Positions 36,735-46,316 are shown, counted from the stretch's first letter. The stretch: 64,000 nucleotides of DNA from Corynebacterium sp. (GCF_030532325.1 NZ_JAUNLS010000001.1:1-64000), one strand, 5' to 3'. Notes: generated by a model not told the origin, from the sequence alone. Numbers and translations are program-made.

Positions 36735-38150
36735 GTGTTATCCGCAATCCTGATGATCCTGGCGGGCTTTGCCGTCATCGGTCTGATTATCGTGGCAAAC
36801 GGTTATTTTGTGGCGCAGGAATTTTCCTTCATGTCCGTGGACCGCGCCCAATTGCGTCTGCGCGCCGCCGAAGGCGATAAACAAGCGCAGACCGCGTTGA
36901 AAATTACGCAGAAAACCTCTCTCATGCTCTCCGGCGCACAGCTGGGCATTACTATTACCGGCCTGCTCATCGGCTACGTGGCCGAACCGCTGGTGGGCCA
37001 GGGCATTGGCGCCCTGCTGGGCGGGGTGGGCGTGCCCACGAGTGTGTCGGTGACGGTGGGCACCATCCTGGCGCTGGCCATCTCCACCATCGCGACGATG
37101 CTCTTTGCCGAGCTCTTTCCCAAGAACTTCACCATCGCCGCGCCGATGAAGACCGCGCTGTGGCTGTCTGCCTCGACGCTGTGGTATCTCAAGGTCTTTG
37201 GTTGGCTCATCCACTTCTTCGAGTACTCCTCCAACGCACTGCTCAAGCTGTGCGGCATCGAGCCGGTGGCGGATATCGATTCCTCCGCCACCACCGATGA
37301 TCTGGAGTCCATCGTGGACGCCTCGCACGAGACCGGCGACCTGGATGAGAACACCTACCTGGCGCTTGACCGCCTGCTCGATTTCCCCGAGCACGACGTC
37401 GAGCACGCCATGGTGCCGCGCTCGCGCGTGGACGTCATCGATCCGGAGACCACCATCGGTGAGGTCCGCGCGATGATGGCGGAGAACCACACCCGCTACC
37501 CCATCATCGACGATGAGCACAATCCCATCGGTGTGGTGCACCTCTACGACGTCCTGGGCACCGAGCTTCCCGACGCCACCCTCGCCACCGAGATCATGCA
37601 CGAGCCGGTGGTGGTTCCGGAGCTCATGCCGCTTCCCGACGTCGTCACGGAGCTGCGCGACGCCGAACAGAAGATGGCCTGCGTCATCGACGAGTACGGC
37701 GGTTTCGTGGGCATTGTGACCATGGAGGACCTGGCCGAGGAGATCCTCGGCGACGTCACCGACGAGCACGACCTCGAAGAGACCGAGGAGATCACCGAGC
37801 AGGACGAGAGCCACTGGTTGGTGGACGGCGATACGCCCATCGACGAGGTGGAGCGCGCCATCGGCCACGACCTGCCCGAGGGCGACTTCGAGACCGTGGC
37901 CGGCCTGCTCATCGCCCACTCCGGCGCGCTGCCCGAGGAGGGCGAGGTGCACACCATCGAGCTCGAAGCCGAGCCCGAGGACTGGGTCGACGGCGACGAG
38001 GCCCCAGTGCGCAAGCTGCGCATGCGGGTCGAGGAGATTGACCGCCACGTGCCCTCCACCCTGGCCCTGGAGCTCATCGAGGAGTTCGAGGACGACGAGG
38101 ACGAGCAGCACCACGGGCACAGCAACGAGAAAGAGGAGGCCAGCCGATGA
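36735..38150 (+). CDS. CNNM/CorC (HlyC) family transporter with CBS domains
   Basis: 471 residues: four hydrophobic segments forming a DUF21/CNNM membrane domain (about 1-180), a CBS pair (about 215-345, with RYPIIDDEHNPIGVV and EYGGFVGIVTMEDLAEEILG) and a CorC C-terminal domain ending in an acidic and His-rich tail. The family is linked to Mg2+ or other divalent cation efflux. The start is GTG 36735. It overlaps the second CNNM gene by four bases (ATGA), so they are co-translated and may form a heteromer. Confidence 0.88.
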   Translation: MLSAILMILAGFAVIGLIIVANGYFVAQEFSFMSVDRAQLRLRAAEGDKQAQTALKITQKTSLMLSGAQLGITITGLLIGYVAEPLVGQGIGALLGGVGVPTSVSVTVGTILALAISTIATMLFAELFPKNFTIAAPMKTALWLSASTLWYLKVFGWLIHFFEYSSNALLKLCGIEPVADIDSSATTDDLESIVDASHETGDLDENTYLALDRLLDFPEHDVEHAMVPRSRVDVIDPETTIGEVRAMMAENHTRYPIIDDEHNPIGVVHLYDVLGTELPDATLATEIMHEPVVVPELMPLPDVVTELRDAEQKMACVIDEYGGFVGIVTMEDLAEEILGDVTDEHDLEETEEITEQDESHWLVDGDTPIDEVERAIGHDLPEGDFETVAGLLIAHSGALPEEGEVHTIELEAEPEDWVDGDEAPVRKLRMRVEEIDRHVPSTLALELIEEFEDDEDEQHHGHSNEKEEASR

Positions 38151-39211
38151 CCGATACCTGGTGGTTTAACCTGCTGGTAACCATTCTGATCATTGTTGCC
38201 TCCGCATTCTTTGTGGTCATCGAGTTCTCGCTGATGGGCGCGCGCCGCAACCGCCTGGAGGAGACCGCGGAAACCTCGCGTGCCTCGCGCGCTGGGCTGC
38301 GCTCCCTCAACGAGCTGACCATCATGCTGGCCGGCGCCCAGCTGGGCATTACGGCGGCGACCTTCGTGCTCGGTGCCGTGACCAAGCCCTGGGTGCACCA
38401 CCTGCTCATGGGCCCGCTGGAAGCGCTCGGTCTGCCGCTGGGTGTGGCTGACGTTGTCTCCTTCATCTTGGCGCTGTTTGTGGTGACCTTCCTCCACCTC
38501 GTCATCGGCGAGATGGCCCCGAAGTCCTGGGCTATCACCCACCCGGAGACCGCCCTGCAGCTCATCGCGGTGCCGGCCCGCGGCTTCATCTGGCTCTTCC
38601 GCCCCTTGCTCAAGTGGATCAATAATATGGCCAACAAGCTGGTCATCGCCGCGGGCGAGGAGCCCGTGGACCGCGCGGGCGCCGCCGGCTACGACGCCGC
38701 CACCCTGCGCCACCTGGTGGAGCACTCCCGCGCCACCGGCACGCTGGATGACGACTCCGCGAACCAAATCAGCGGCGTCATCGAGCTGGAGGCTTCCACC
38801 GCCGGCGCGCTGGCCCGCGAGCACGGCTCGGAGGTTATGCCCCTGTCCTCCGACGCCACCGTGGCGGAGCTGCAGGATCTCGTGGTGCGCAAGTCCGTCA
38901 TGCGCGTGCTGGTCTACGGCAAGGACTCCCGCTTCCCGCGTGTGGTGCACGTGCGCGATACCCTCCTGGCAGATCCGGACACCCCGGTGCTGGAGTTCTC
39001 CCGCCCGGCGGTGAACGTGGCCTCCTCGACCACCGTGGCCAAGACCCTGGACCACATGCGTGCCCGCAACGAGCAGATCGTGGTGGTGGGCAAGCCCGGT
39101 AAAGACAAGACGGTGTGGATCCTCACCTGGAACGACATCATGGGCCAGCTCTGGCCGCAGATTACCGAGCAGCTGGATCAGGCCGCTCCCGCCAAGAACA
39201 CTGGCATCTAG
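38147..39211 (+). CDS. CNNM/CorC family transporter, shorter partner
   Basis: 354 residues: DUF21 membrane domain (about 1-190, SLMGARRNRLEE after the first helix) and a CBS pair (about 215-345), but no CorC C-terminal domain. Such short-plus-long CNNM pairs are common in actinobacteria. Overlap of four bases with the first gene and a strong terminator at 39227-39261 define a two-gene operon. Ion specificity is inferred from the family. Confidence 0.87.
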   Translation: MTDTWWFNLLVTILIIVASAFFVVIEFSLMGARRNRLEETAETSRASRAGLRSLNELTIMLAGAQLGITAATFVLGAVTKPWVHHLLMGPLEALGLPLGVADVVSFILALFVVTFLHLVIGEMAPKSWAITHPETALQLIAVPARGFIWLFRPLLKWINNMANKLVIAAGEEPVDRAGAAGYDAATLRHLVEHSRATGTLDDDSANQISGVIELEASTAGALAREHGSEVMPLSSDATVAELQDLVVRKSVMRVLVYGKDSRFPRVVHVRDTLLADPDTPVLEFSRPAVNVASSTTVAKTLDHMRARNEQIVVVGKPGKDKTVWILTWNDIMGQLWPQITEQLDQAAPAKNTGI

Positions 39212-39226
39212 ACAAACAGAAAAGAC

Positions 39227-39261
39227 AAACGCCGCCGAGAGAGGGAATCTCGGCGGCGTTT
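39227..39261 (+). terminator. Strong hairpin terminator after the CNNM operon
   Basis: A perfect 14-bp stem (AAACGCCGCCGAGA with TCTCGGCGGCGTTT) with a seven-base loop ends in TTT. Symmetric A/T flanks would let it also end the convergent gene at 39308. Confidence 0.85.
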
Positions 39262-39307
39262 CAGGTCTCCTTGTGTGTTGGTAACAAGGAAGCTTGTTGT
39301 TGCGGGC

Positions 39308-39994
39308 CTATGCCGTGGTGGCTGCCTTGCGGGCGGCCTCGCGCTTGGCGCGGACTCGGGCCACGATGGCGTTAACACGTGCACGCTCCTCCAGGAAGGG
39401 CGGCGGATTGTGCCCGCGCATCGTGCGCACATAGGCCGGGTGCGCATCGACCACGGTGTGGTGCCACGCCTGCACCGCGATGAGCGTGGACTGGCCAGCG
39501 CGCTTGTACAGGTGTGGCAGCGAGACCATGTCCAGGTTGCGGGCCACGGCGTCAGTTTGCCCCAGCACATACTCCACTAACTCGCGCAGGTAGGCCGTCA
39601 CGGCCTCGGTCCTAGCGCAGAGTGTCGCGGCAAGCTCCGAGACCACGATGGTCGGCCCGCTCATCGGCAGGGCTTCATCCAACGAGCGGGCAGTAAGCTG
39701 CACCGGCTCTTCGATATCGAAATCGCCGGAGGAGGCGGCGGAAATGGTGCCGGACTTCAGACCGGAGACCAGCGCGTGGCGCAGCCCGATGAGCTCGCCC
39801 ACACAGCGGCCGGAGTCAACGCGGGCATCCTCAACGATGTCCCCCAGTTCGGCCAAGCAATCCATGGCCAGTTCGTCATCCCAATCCTCAATCGCTTCAA
39901 TGAGGTGCTCGATGTATTCCACGACTTCGTCGCCGATGTTGTAGATCTCCTGCGTGAGCTCGCGGTGGCGCAGCTCGGCGGCGATTTTGTGCAT
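39308..39994 (-). CDS. Helical protein of unknown function
   Basis: About 228 residues, mostly alpha-helical, without signal peptide or membrane segment. An acidic N-terminal helix bundle (YIEHLIEAIEDWDDELAMDC) precedes a middle GPTIVVSELAATL segment and a basic C-terminal tail (RVRAKREAARKAA). I do not recognise the family. ATG 39994 (MHKIAAEL) is chosen with GGAAAG upstream; an ATG at 40021 is possible. Alone between convergent CNNM genes and fadD. Confidence 0.6.
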   Translation of the reverse strand: MHKIAAELRHRELTQEIYNIGDEVVEYIEHLIEAIEDWDDELAMDCLAELGDIVEDARVDSGRCVGELIGLRHALVSGLKSGTISAASSGDFDIEEPVQLTARSLDEALPMSGPTIVVSELAATLCARTEAVTAYLRELVEYVLGQTDAVARNLDMVSLPHLYKRAGQSTLIAVQAWHHTVVDAHPAYVRTMRGHNPPPFLEERARVNAIVARVRAKREAARKAATTA

Positions 39995-40060
39995 GTGCTT
40001 TCCAGCCGCTCCTTTCCGCAATGCCCGGAACCTCTAGTAAAGGTTGAGAGTTTGTTTGAC

Positions 40061-40093
40061 CCCGCTGACTTTATTCCAATTCCTGTCAGCGGG
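40061..40093. terminator. Hairpin between fadD and the upstream leftward gene
   Basis: CCCGCTGAC (40061-40069) pairs with GTCAGCGGG (40085-40093) over a 15-base loop. It lies 54 bases past the fadD stop. No T tract is adjacent, so terminator function is uncertain. Confidence 0.4.
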
Positions 40094-40146
40094 CTGCGCG
40101 ACACTCCGAGCGGATTCACAGACTCCGCAAAGCGCGGGGTTCGCGC

Positions 40147-41988
40147 CTACTTCTTGCCCGAGTAAATCTGATCAATCGCACTGGCATAGCGCTTCGCCAC
40201 AACGTAGCGCTTGACCTTCATCGTGGGGGTCAACTCGTTGCTCTCCTCGGTGAGGTCCTGCTCCAGGATGTAGAACTTCTTGATGCCCTCGGCGTGCGAG
40301 ACAGTCGCGTTGACCTGGTTGATGGCGTCCTGGATCTCGGCGCGCAACGTCGGATCCGTGGCCACCTCCTTCATCGGGCGGGAGGCCGGGATGTTGTGCT
40401 CGGCCTTCCAGCGGCCCAAGGCGTCGTCGTCAAGCGTGAGCAGCAAGCCCACGAAGGGCTTGCCGTCACCAACCACCATCGCCTGGGAAATGAGCGGGTG
40501 GGAGCGCAGGAGATCCTCCATCGGGCCGGGCGAGACGTTCTTGCCGCCGGCGGTGACAATGAGGTCCTTCTTGCGCCCGGTGATGATGAGCTTGCCCTCG
40601 TCGTTGATCTCACCCAAGTCGCCGGTGTTATACCAGCCATCCTGCAGGGACTCCGCGGTGGCCTCCGGATTGTTCCAGTAGCCCTTGAACACGATGTCGC
40701 CCTTGATGAGGATCTCACCCTCCTCATTGATGCGGTAGGTGGTGCCGCCCAGGGGCGGGCCCACGGTGCCGATGGTCTGATCCACAAAGTCCACCCCGGC
40801 GGCGGCGGCGACCTCCGTGAGGCCATAGCCCTCATAGATGGTCACGCCGATGCCGCGGAACCAGTGCAGCAGATCCGCGGAGATGGCCGAGCCGCCAGAG
40901 ATGCAGTAGCGCACCTCCCCACCCATGGCCTGGCGCACGGTGGAGTACACCAGCTTGTCAAAGAGCTTGTGGCGGGCCTTGAGGAAGCGATCAGGGCCCT
41001 CCGGGGTATCGAGCGCCTTGGAGTACTCGATAGCCACCTTCTCCGACTGATCAAAGATGGCGCCCTTGATGGCGGAGGAGGAATGCGCCTTGGCGGAGGC
41101 GGCGTTGCGCACCTTCTCAAACACGCGCGGCACGCCCAGGATGAGGTTGGGGCGCGAGCGGGCGAACTCGATGGAGATGGTGCTGAAATCGGACCAGTGG
41201 TTCTGGGAAGCGCCGCTGATGGCCACCGCCAGGGAGACCGCACGGGCCAGGACGTGCGCCAGGGGTAGGAAGGTGAGCACGTGCGAGCCGGGCACCGCAA
41301 TGGCGCCGATGGGGTTGGTGAGCAGGCCGCGCACCTCCGCCAGCCAGTTGCGGTGGGTGATCATGCAGCCCTTGGGGCGCCCGGTGGTGCCGGAAGTGTA
41401 GACCAGCGAGGCGATGTCATCGGTCTTGGTGTCTTTGATGCGCTGGCGGATGACATCGTCAGAGATCTCGCGACCCTCGAACTTCAGGGTGTCGATGGCC
41501 GAGGAGTTAATCTCCAGGATGCGGCGCAGCTGGGAGGGGGAATCCTTCAGCTGCGGGGTGCCGTCCTCGTGCAGCTTGAGGTGCTGCACCAGCTCGGAGT
41601 GCTCGCGGGTTTCCGTGATGGCCAGAACGGAACCGGAATCCTCGATGATCCACTGCACCTGGGAGAGGGAGGAAGACGGGTAGATCGGCACGCTGATGGC
41701 ACCGGCCGCCCAGATGGCGAAGTCCAGCAGCGACCACTCGTAGCGGGTGGCAGACAGCAGTGCGATGCGGTCCCCCTGCTCGATGCCGGAAGCCACGAGG
41801 CCCTTGGCCACGGCGAAGACTTCTTCCGCGAACTCCTTGGCGGTGACGTTGATCCACTCGTAGTTGGCCGGGCGGGTAAACATCACGCCGTGCGGCCGGG
41901 CGCGGGCCGTCGCCAGCATGGCGGTCAGGCAGGTCTCGCCTTCTTCGATTTCATACTCAGCAGGAGTATGTACTTCTGGTAAAGTCAC
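40147..41988 (-). CDS. fadD15: Long-chain acyl-CoA synthetase (AMP-forming)
   Basis: Activates fatty acids to acyl-CoA through an acyl-adenylate. About 613 residues: P-loop VYTSGTTGRPKG, GYGLTE, YNTGDLGEI and a C-terminal hinge with GRKKDLIVTAGGKN. This matches the FadD15 group of ~600-residue enzymes. No ATG is suitable; GTG 41988 follows AAAGGAAG and a TATATA box, giving MTLPEVHTPAEYE. Divergent from malQ with 73 bases between starts. In corynebacteria such enzymes recycle fatty acids, since beta-oxidation is often absent; that is background and not seen here. Confidence 0.88.
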   Translation of the reverse strand: MTLPEVHTPAEYEIEEGETCLTAMLATARARPHGVMFTRPANYEWINVTAKEFAEEVFAVAKGLVASGIEQGDRIALLSATRYEWSLLDFAIWAAGAISVPIYPSSSLSQVQWIIEDSGSVLAITETREHSELVQHLKLHEDGTPQLKDSPSQLRRILEINSSAIDTLKFEGREISDDVIRQRIKDTKTDDIASLVYTSGTTGRPKGCMITHRNWLAEVRGLLTNPIGAIAVPGSHVLTFLPLAHVLARAVSLAVAISGASQNHWSDFSTISIEFARSRPNLILGVPRVFEKVRNAASAKAHSSSAIKGAIFDQSEKVAIEYSKALDTPEGPDRFLKARHKLFDKLVYSTVRQAMGGEVRYCISGGSAISADLLHWFRGIGVTIYEGYGLTEVAAAAGVDFVDQTIGTVGPPLGGTTYRINEEGEILIKGDIVFKGYWNNPEATAESLQDGWYNTGDLGEINDEGKLIITGRKKDLIVTAGGKNVSPGPMEDLLRSHPLISQAMVVGDGKPFVGLLLTLDDDALGRWKAEHNIPASRPMKEVATDPTLRAEIQDAINQVNATVSHAEGIKKFYILEQDLTEESNELTPTMKVKRYVVAKRYASAIDQIYSGKK

Positions 41989-42061
41989 GGTACTTCCTTT
42001 CCTATATAAAGCAATTCCAGCCCACTCTACCAACCACTCCCCCGGCGCGCGCTTCATTGAC

Positions 42062-44161
42062 ATGGCAGAATGTGGCGATGTGACTACCCGCAAACTGCTT
42101 GAAGAGCTCGCGGCCCGCCACTCGGTGGCCAGCGAGTACACCTCCCAGTCTGGCCACCCCGTCTTTGTCAGCGATGACACCCTGACGTACACGCTGCGCG
42201 CGCTGGGCGTAAATATTTCCGAGCGCCCCGACGCCGACGAGCTCACCCACGCGCTTTACGAGGACTACCTGGAGCGCTCCTCCCGCCCGCTGCCGCCTGC
42301 GGTGGTGGCCCCGCAGGGCGTGGAGAAGCAGTTTGCCGTCCACGTCCACGACGGCGATCCCGCCGAGGTCTCCATCGAGTTGGAGGATGGCTCCACCCGC
42401 CCGGCCTACCAGGACCCCAACGACGCCCCGCCTGCCGACGTCTCCGGGACCACCTGGGGCGAGGCCTCCTTCCACATCCCGGGGGATCTGCCGCTGGGCT
42501 TCCACACCCTGCACCTGGATTCGCCGGGCATCGGCCACCACGAGTGCCCACTGATCATCACCCCGGCGCGGATTACCACCGCCGACGATTACCTGGAGCG
42601 CCCCGCCGCCGGCGTCATGGCGCAGCTGTACTCGGTGCGCTCGCGCGGCTCCTGGGGCATCGGCGACTTCGAGGATCTGGCGCTGTTGGCAGAAAAGCTC
42701 GCCCCGGAGGCAGACTTTCTGCTCATCAACCCGCTGCACGCCGCCGAGCCGCTGCCGCCGGTGGAGGATTCCCCCTACCTGCCCACCACCCGTCGCTTTA
42801 TCAACCCGCTCTACCTGCACATCGAGTCCATCCCGGAGCTTGAGCTCTTGGCCCCGGAGCTGCAGGAGGACGTGGAGGAACTGGCCCAAGAGTTCCGCGA
42901 GCGCAACCACAGCGCCGAGCAGATTGACCGCGACACCATCTTCGAGGCCAAGCTGCAGGTGCTGCGCGAGCTCTTTGCGCAGGACTCCCCCGTGGAGCGC
43001 CAGGAGGCTTTTGCCGCCTTCCAGCGCCGCGAGGGCATGGGCCTGCACCAGTTCGCCCTGTGGTGCGCGCAGCAGGAGCTGGCGCGCTTAAGTGGCCAGC
43101 GCCACGCCGAGGATATCGACTTAGGCGAGCTGACCCGCTTTTATGCCTGGCTGCAGTTCCTCTGCGACGAGCAACTGGCCACCGCCCAGCGCCGCGCGCT
43201 GGCCGCCGGCATGCGCATCGGCCTCATCACGGATCTCGCGGTGGGCGTGCACCCGGGCGGGGCGGACGCGGTCAACCTGGCCGAGTACCTGGCCCCGCAG
43301 TGCTCGGTGGGCGCGCCGCCGGATGATTACAACCAGCAGGGCCAGGACTGGTCCCAACCTCCGTGGCACCCTGTGCGCCTGGCGGAGGCTGGCTACCAGC
43401 CCTGGCGGGAGATGGTGGCCACCGTGCTGCGCAACGCTGGCGGGGTGCGCGTGGATCACATCCTGGGGCTCTTCCGTCTCTATTGGATCCCGCGCATGGC
43501 CTCGCCGCTGACCGGCACCTACGTCTACTACGACCACGAGGCCCTGCTGGGCATCCTGGCGCTGGAGGCCCAGCGCGCCGGCGCGGTGCTCATCGGCGAG
43601 GATCTGGGCACCCTCGAGCCCTGGGTGCAGCACACGCTGCGGGATAAGGGAGTGCTGGGAACCTCCATCGTGTGGTTTGAGCGCGACGAGGACAACCGCT
43701 CGCCGCTGCCGCAGGAGAAGTACCGCCGGCTGGCTTTGGCCTCGGTGAACACCCACGATCTCCCGCCCACGCTGGCCTACCTGCGCGGCGAGCACATCGC
43801 GCTGCGCGCCCGCCTGGGGTTGCTCACCCGCCCGGTGGCGGAAGAGGAGGCGGAGGACCGCGAGTGGCAGCAGGCGGTGCTGGCCGCGGCGGGCAGCTCT
43901 GTGCAGGCCAGTGACGAGGACAAGCTCATCGCGCTGCACCGCTTCATCGCGGGAACCCCCTCGGCGCTGAGCTGCACCAGCCTGGTGGACATGGTGGGAG
44001 ACCTGCGTGCCCAGAACCAGCCGGGTACCACCCACGAGCTCTACCCCAACTGGTGCCTGCCGCTGTGCGATAGCGAGGGCCACCCCGTCCTGCTGGAGGA
44101 CCTGGATTCTCTGGAGCTCTACGGCCAGGTAGCCGCGGCTGCTAGAAGAGCGCGCCGATAA
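42062..44161 (+). CDS. malQ: 4-alpha-glucanotransferase (amylomaltase)
   Basis: Transfers alpha-1,4-glucan segments between maltodextrins (GH77). About 699 residues, the long corynebacterial form with a ~170-residue N-terminal beta domain before GSWGIGDFEDL. Active-site blocks RVDHILGLFRLYW (nucleophile Asp), LIGEDLGTLEP (acid/base Glu) and NTHDLPP are present. ATG 42062 is chosen; GTG 42080 is an alternative and neither has a strong ribosome binding site. Its end overlaps a small convergent gene by 20 bases. Confidence 0.92.
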   Translation: MAECGDVTTRKLLEELAARHSVASEYTSQSGHPVFVSDDTLTYTLRALGVNISERPDADELTHALYEDYLERSSRPLPPAVVAPQGVEKQFAVHVHDGDPAEVSIELEDGSTRPAYQDPNDAPPADVSGTTWGEASFHIPGDLPLGFHTLHLDSPGIGHHECPLIITPARITTADDYLERPAAGVMAQLYSVRSRGSWGIGDFEDLALLAEKLAPEADFLLINPLHAAEPLPPVEDSPYLPTTRRFINPLYLHIESIPELELLAPELQEDVEELAQEFRERNHSAEQIDRDTIFEAKLQVLRELFAQDSPVERQEAFAAFQRREGMGLHQFALWCAQQELARLSGQRHAEDIDLGELTRFYAWLQFLCDEQLATAQRRALAAGMRIGLITDLAVGVHPGGADAVNLAEYLAPQCSVGAPPDDYNQQGQDWSQPPWHPVRLAEAGYQPWREMVATVLRNAGGVRVDHILGLFRLYWIPRMASPLTGTYVYYDHEALLGILALEAQRAGAVLIGEDLGTLEPWVQHTLRDKGVLGTSIVWFERDEDNRSPLPQEKYRRLALASVNTHDLPPTLAYLRGEHIALRARLGLLTRPVAEEEAEDREWQQAVLAAAGSSVQASDEDKLIALHRFIAGTPSALSCTSLVDMVGDLRAQNQPGTTHELYPNWCLPLCDSEGHPVLLEDLDSLELYGQVAAAARRARR

Positions 44162-44303
44162 GGGCGACGATCACCACGAGCGCGATCATGGCCCACAGGG
44201 TCACGCCCACCCGGGACTTGGGCAGGGCGCGCTTACGGCGCTGCTGCGGGGCGCGCTCGGGGTCCCAGAGGCCCTCGCGCGGATCTTGGGGTGCTGATGA
44301 CAT
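44142..44303 (-). CDS. Small single-pass membrane protein, 53 residues
   Basis: ATG 44303 to TAG 44142 encodes 53 residues. A Pro/Arg-rich cytosolic half (REGLWDPERAPQQRRKRALP) is followed by one hydrophobic C-terminal helix (WAMIALVVIVALIGALF). AAGGTAG lies nine bases before this ATG. It follows another tiny membrane-protein gene by ~11 bases and overlaps the 3' end of malQ. Function unknown. Confidence 0.6.
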   Translation of the reverse strand: MSSAPQDPREGLWDPERAPQQRRKRALPKSRVGVTLWAMIALVVIVALIGALF

Positions 44304-44314
44304 GGTCATCTACC

Positions 44315-44455
44315 TTAGTCCGCGGGGCGCAGGCGGCGCCAAGTGGCGTCGATAAGCCACATCAGCCCCCACGCCAGGACCACCGCGGCAGGCACGGCGA
44401 CGAGCACGAGCACCGTCATCTGCGCCCAGACGGGAGATTGCACAATCCATTCCAT
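44315..44455 (-). CDS. Small membrane protein, 46 residues
   Basis: ATG 44455 to the stop at 44315 encodes 46 residues beginning MEWIVQSPVWAQM. One long hydrophobic segment (about 14-37) is followed by a basic end WRRLRP. It forms a mini-operon with the 53-residue gene and is divergent from the carboxylesterase with 37 bases between starts. Function unknown. Confidence 0.55.
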   Translation of the reverse strand: MEWIVQSPVWAQMTVLVLVAVPAAVVLAWGLMWLIDATWRRLRPAD

Positions 44456-44492
44456 GTGCGTCAAGTTTACCCACCCCGGTACAGTCTCCCCC

Positions 44493-45770
44493 ATGAGCAA
44501 CGTTGAGATCGCCTGCCCGGCTGGCACAATCACCGGCTACCAGCGCGGCGAGGTGAACTACTTTCACTCCATCGATTACTCCCTCATCCCGGGGGACTTC
44601 GAGGACCCGCAACCCGCTCCTCCCCGAGACCAGGACGCGCGCACGCCGCGCCCGGAGGCCATCGCGCTGAGCATCACCGCCCCCGCCGAGGCCCACGACG
44701 CCCCCGTTGTGGTCTACATCCACGGCGGACGCTACGAGCACGGCACCCACGAGGATGCCCGCGCCGAGGGCACCACCAACGCCGAGGCGGGAATTGTGCA
44801 GGTGCAGCTGGGCTACCGAGTGGGGCTGGCCGGGCTTGCGCGCTTTGCCGACGACGAAGCGGATCACTACCGCGCCATCGAGGACCTGCAGCTGGGCCTG
44901 GAGTGGGTGCAGTCCAACATCGAGGCCTTCGGAGGCGATCCCACCAACGTCACCGTGCTGGGCCAATCCGCCGGGGCCAACGCGGCGCTCTGGCTGGCCC
45001 GCCGCGACCACTACCGCGGCGCCTTCCGGCGCCTCATCGCCCTCTCCCCCGGCTTTCCTCGCGAGCGCTTCGAGGTGCGCGAGCCCGCCCTGCGCGAGGC
45101 ACTGGGTGTACCCGTGACCCGCGAGTCCCTCGCCGCGATGGATTCGGAGAAGCTCGCCGCGGGCTACCGGGCCTTCCGCAAGAAGTACACCCTGGACATG
45201 GCGCTGGGCCCAGCCCCGCTGGACTGCTCGCAGCTGGCGGAGATCCCCATCGTGCTGGGCACCACCCGCGACGAGTTCTACGCCATCCCCGCCACCCAGA
45301 AGGTGGATAAGTCCTTCCTGCGCAAGCTCATCGTGCGCCACTACGCCCCGCGCTTTGGGCTCAGCCACAACGCCTTCGAGTCCTGGTACCAGATTGCCCG
45401 CTACCTGGATAAGGAGCGCCCCATGGGCCGGCTGGTGGGAGATTCCATCCTGCGACGCTGGGCCGTGCAGGTGGCCGAGGAAGCCCCGGGCCCCACGTGG
45501 ATGATCGAGTTCGTGGGCGAGCACTCCCCGGCGCTGCACTGCGCGGAGCTGCCGCTGCTCTTCGGGGTGGATACTGGCGAGCCCGCCCGGGTGCTCAATG
45601 GCTGGCTGCAGGACTTCCTGCGCCACGGCGAGCCCGGCTTCGAGCAGTACCGCCCCGATCACGCGCTGTGGGAGTTCGCGCTGGATACCGGCGCGCAGCG
45701 CATGGCGCACGGCAGCCTGGACTACATCTCGGCGGCCTTCGGCCAGGGCTCCGCGCCCGGCCTACTGTAG
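44493..45770 (+). CDS. Type B carboxylesterase / alpha-beta hydrolase
   Basis: 425 residues: oxyanion loop VVVYIHGGRYEHG, nucleophile elbow GQSAG near residue 158, and a late His/Asp region. Carboxylesterases of this type hydrolyse ester bonds of small substrates; the natural one is unknown. No signal peptide. TACAGT lies seven bases before ATG 44493, suggesting a leaderless mRNA. Its 3' end overlaps idi by nine bases. Confidence 0.82.
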   Translation: MSNVEIACPAGTITGYQRGEVNYFHSIDYSLIPGDFEDPQPAPPRDQDARTPRPEAIALSITAPAEAHDAPVVVYIHGGRYEHGTHEDARAEGTTNAEAGIVQVQLGYRVGLAGLARFADDEADHYRAIEDLQLGLEWVQSNIEAFGGDPTNVTVLGQSAGANAALWLARRDHYRGAFRRLIALSPGFPRERFEVREPALREALGVPVTRESLAAMDSEKLAAGYRAFRKKYTLDMALGPAPLDCSQLAEIPIVLGTTRDEFYAIPATQKVDKSFLRKLIVRHYAPRFGLSHNAFESWYQIARYLDKERPMGRLVGDSILRRWAVQVAEEAPGPTWMIEFVGEHSPALHCAELPLLFGVDTGEPARVLNGWLQDFLRHGEPGFEQYRPDHALWEFALDTGAQRMAHGSLDYISAAFGQGSAPGLL

Positions 45771-46316
45771 GGCGGCGCGCAGCTTTTCGTGCGCCAGCTC
45801 CTCTACCATCCAGGGGCTAAAGGCAAAGGGGGTGGCCTCCGCCGCGGCGATGAGATCGCTCACGCGTGCCCAGGCCAAGGAATCCACCTCATCCGGGTTG
45901 GGGGCAAGGGTGGCATCCTCGGCCAAATGCGCGATGAAGACCGGGCAGATTTCATGTTCCACAATGCCGGAGGAATCCACCGCGCGGTAAGCAAAGTCCG
46001 GCAGGACCTCGCGCAGCTCCAGCAGCGCTGAGCTCTCCAGGCCCAGCTCCAGCTGCGCGCGGCGCATAACCGCCGCCGCGTTCTCCTCGCCCGGGCCGGG
46101 GTGGCCGCAGAAGGCGTTGGTCCACACGCCCGGCCAGGTCTGCTTGCTCAGCGCGCGGCGGGTGAGCAGCACCTCTCCCCCGCGCACCAGCCAGGTGGAG
46201 AAGGCAAAGTGCAGCGGGGTATCGGTGGTGTGCACCTGGGACTTCTCCGCGGTGCCGATGGCCTCTCCTGCCGGCGAGGCTAGGACGACGAGCTCCTTGA
46301 CAGAATCGGTACTCAC
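45762..46316 (-). CDS. idi: Isopentenyl-diphosphate delta-isomerase, type I (Nudix)
   Basis: Interconverts IPP and DMAPP for isoprenoid synthesis. About 184 residues: catalytic Cys in NAFCGHPGPGE, Nudix-like AAAVMRRAQLELG and the Glu in GIVEHEICPVF. No ATG fits; GTG 46316 overlaps the upstream stop by four bases (GTGA), so it is coupled to the lipoprotein gene. It supplies precursors for UppS elsewhere in the window. Confidence 0.92.
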   Translation of the reverse strand: MSTDSVKELVVLASPAGEAIGTAEKSQVHTTDTPLHFAFSTWLVRGGEVLLTRRALSKQTWPGVWTNAFCGHPGPGEENAAAVMRRAQLELGLESSALLELREVLPDFAYRAVDSSGIVEHEICPVFIAHLAEDATLAPNPDEVDSLAWARVSDLIAAAEATPFAFSPWMVEELAHEKLRAALQ

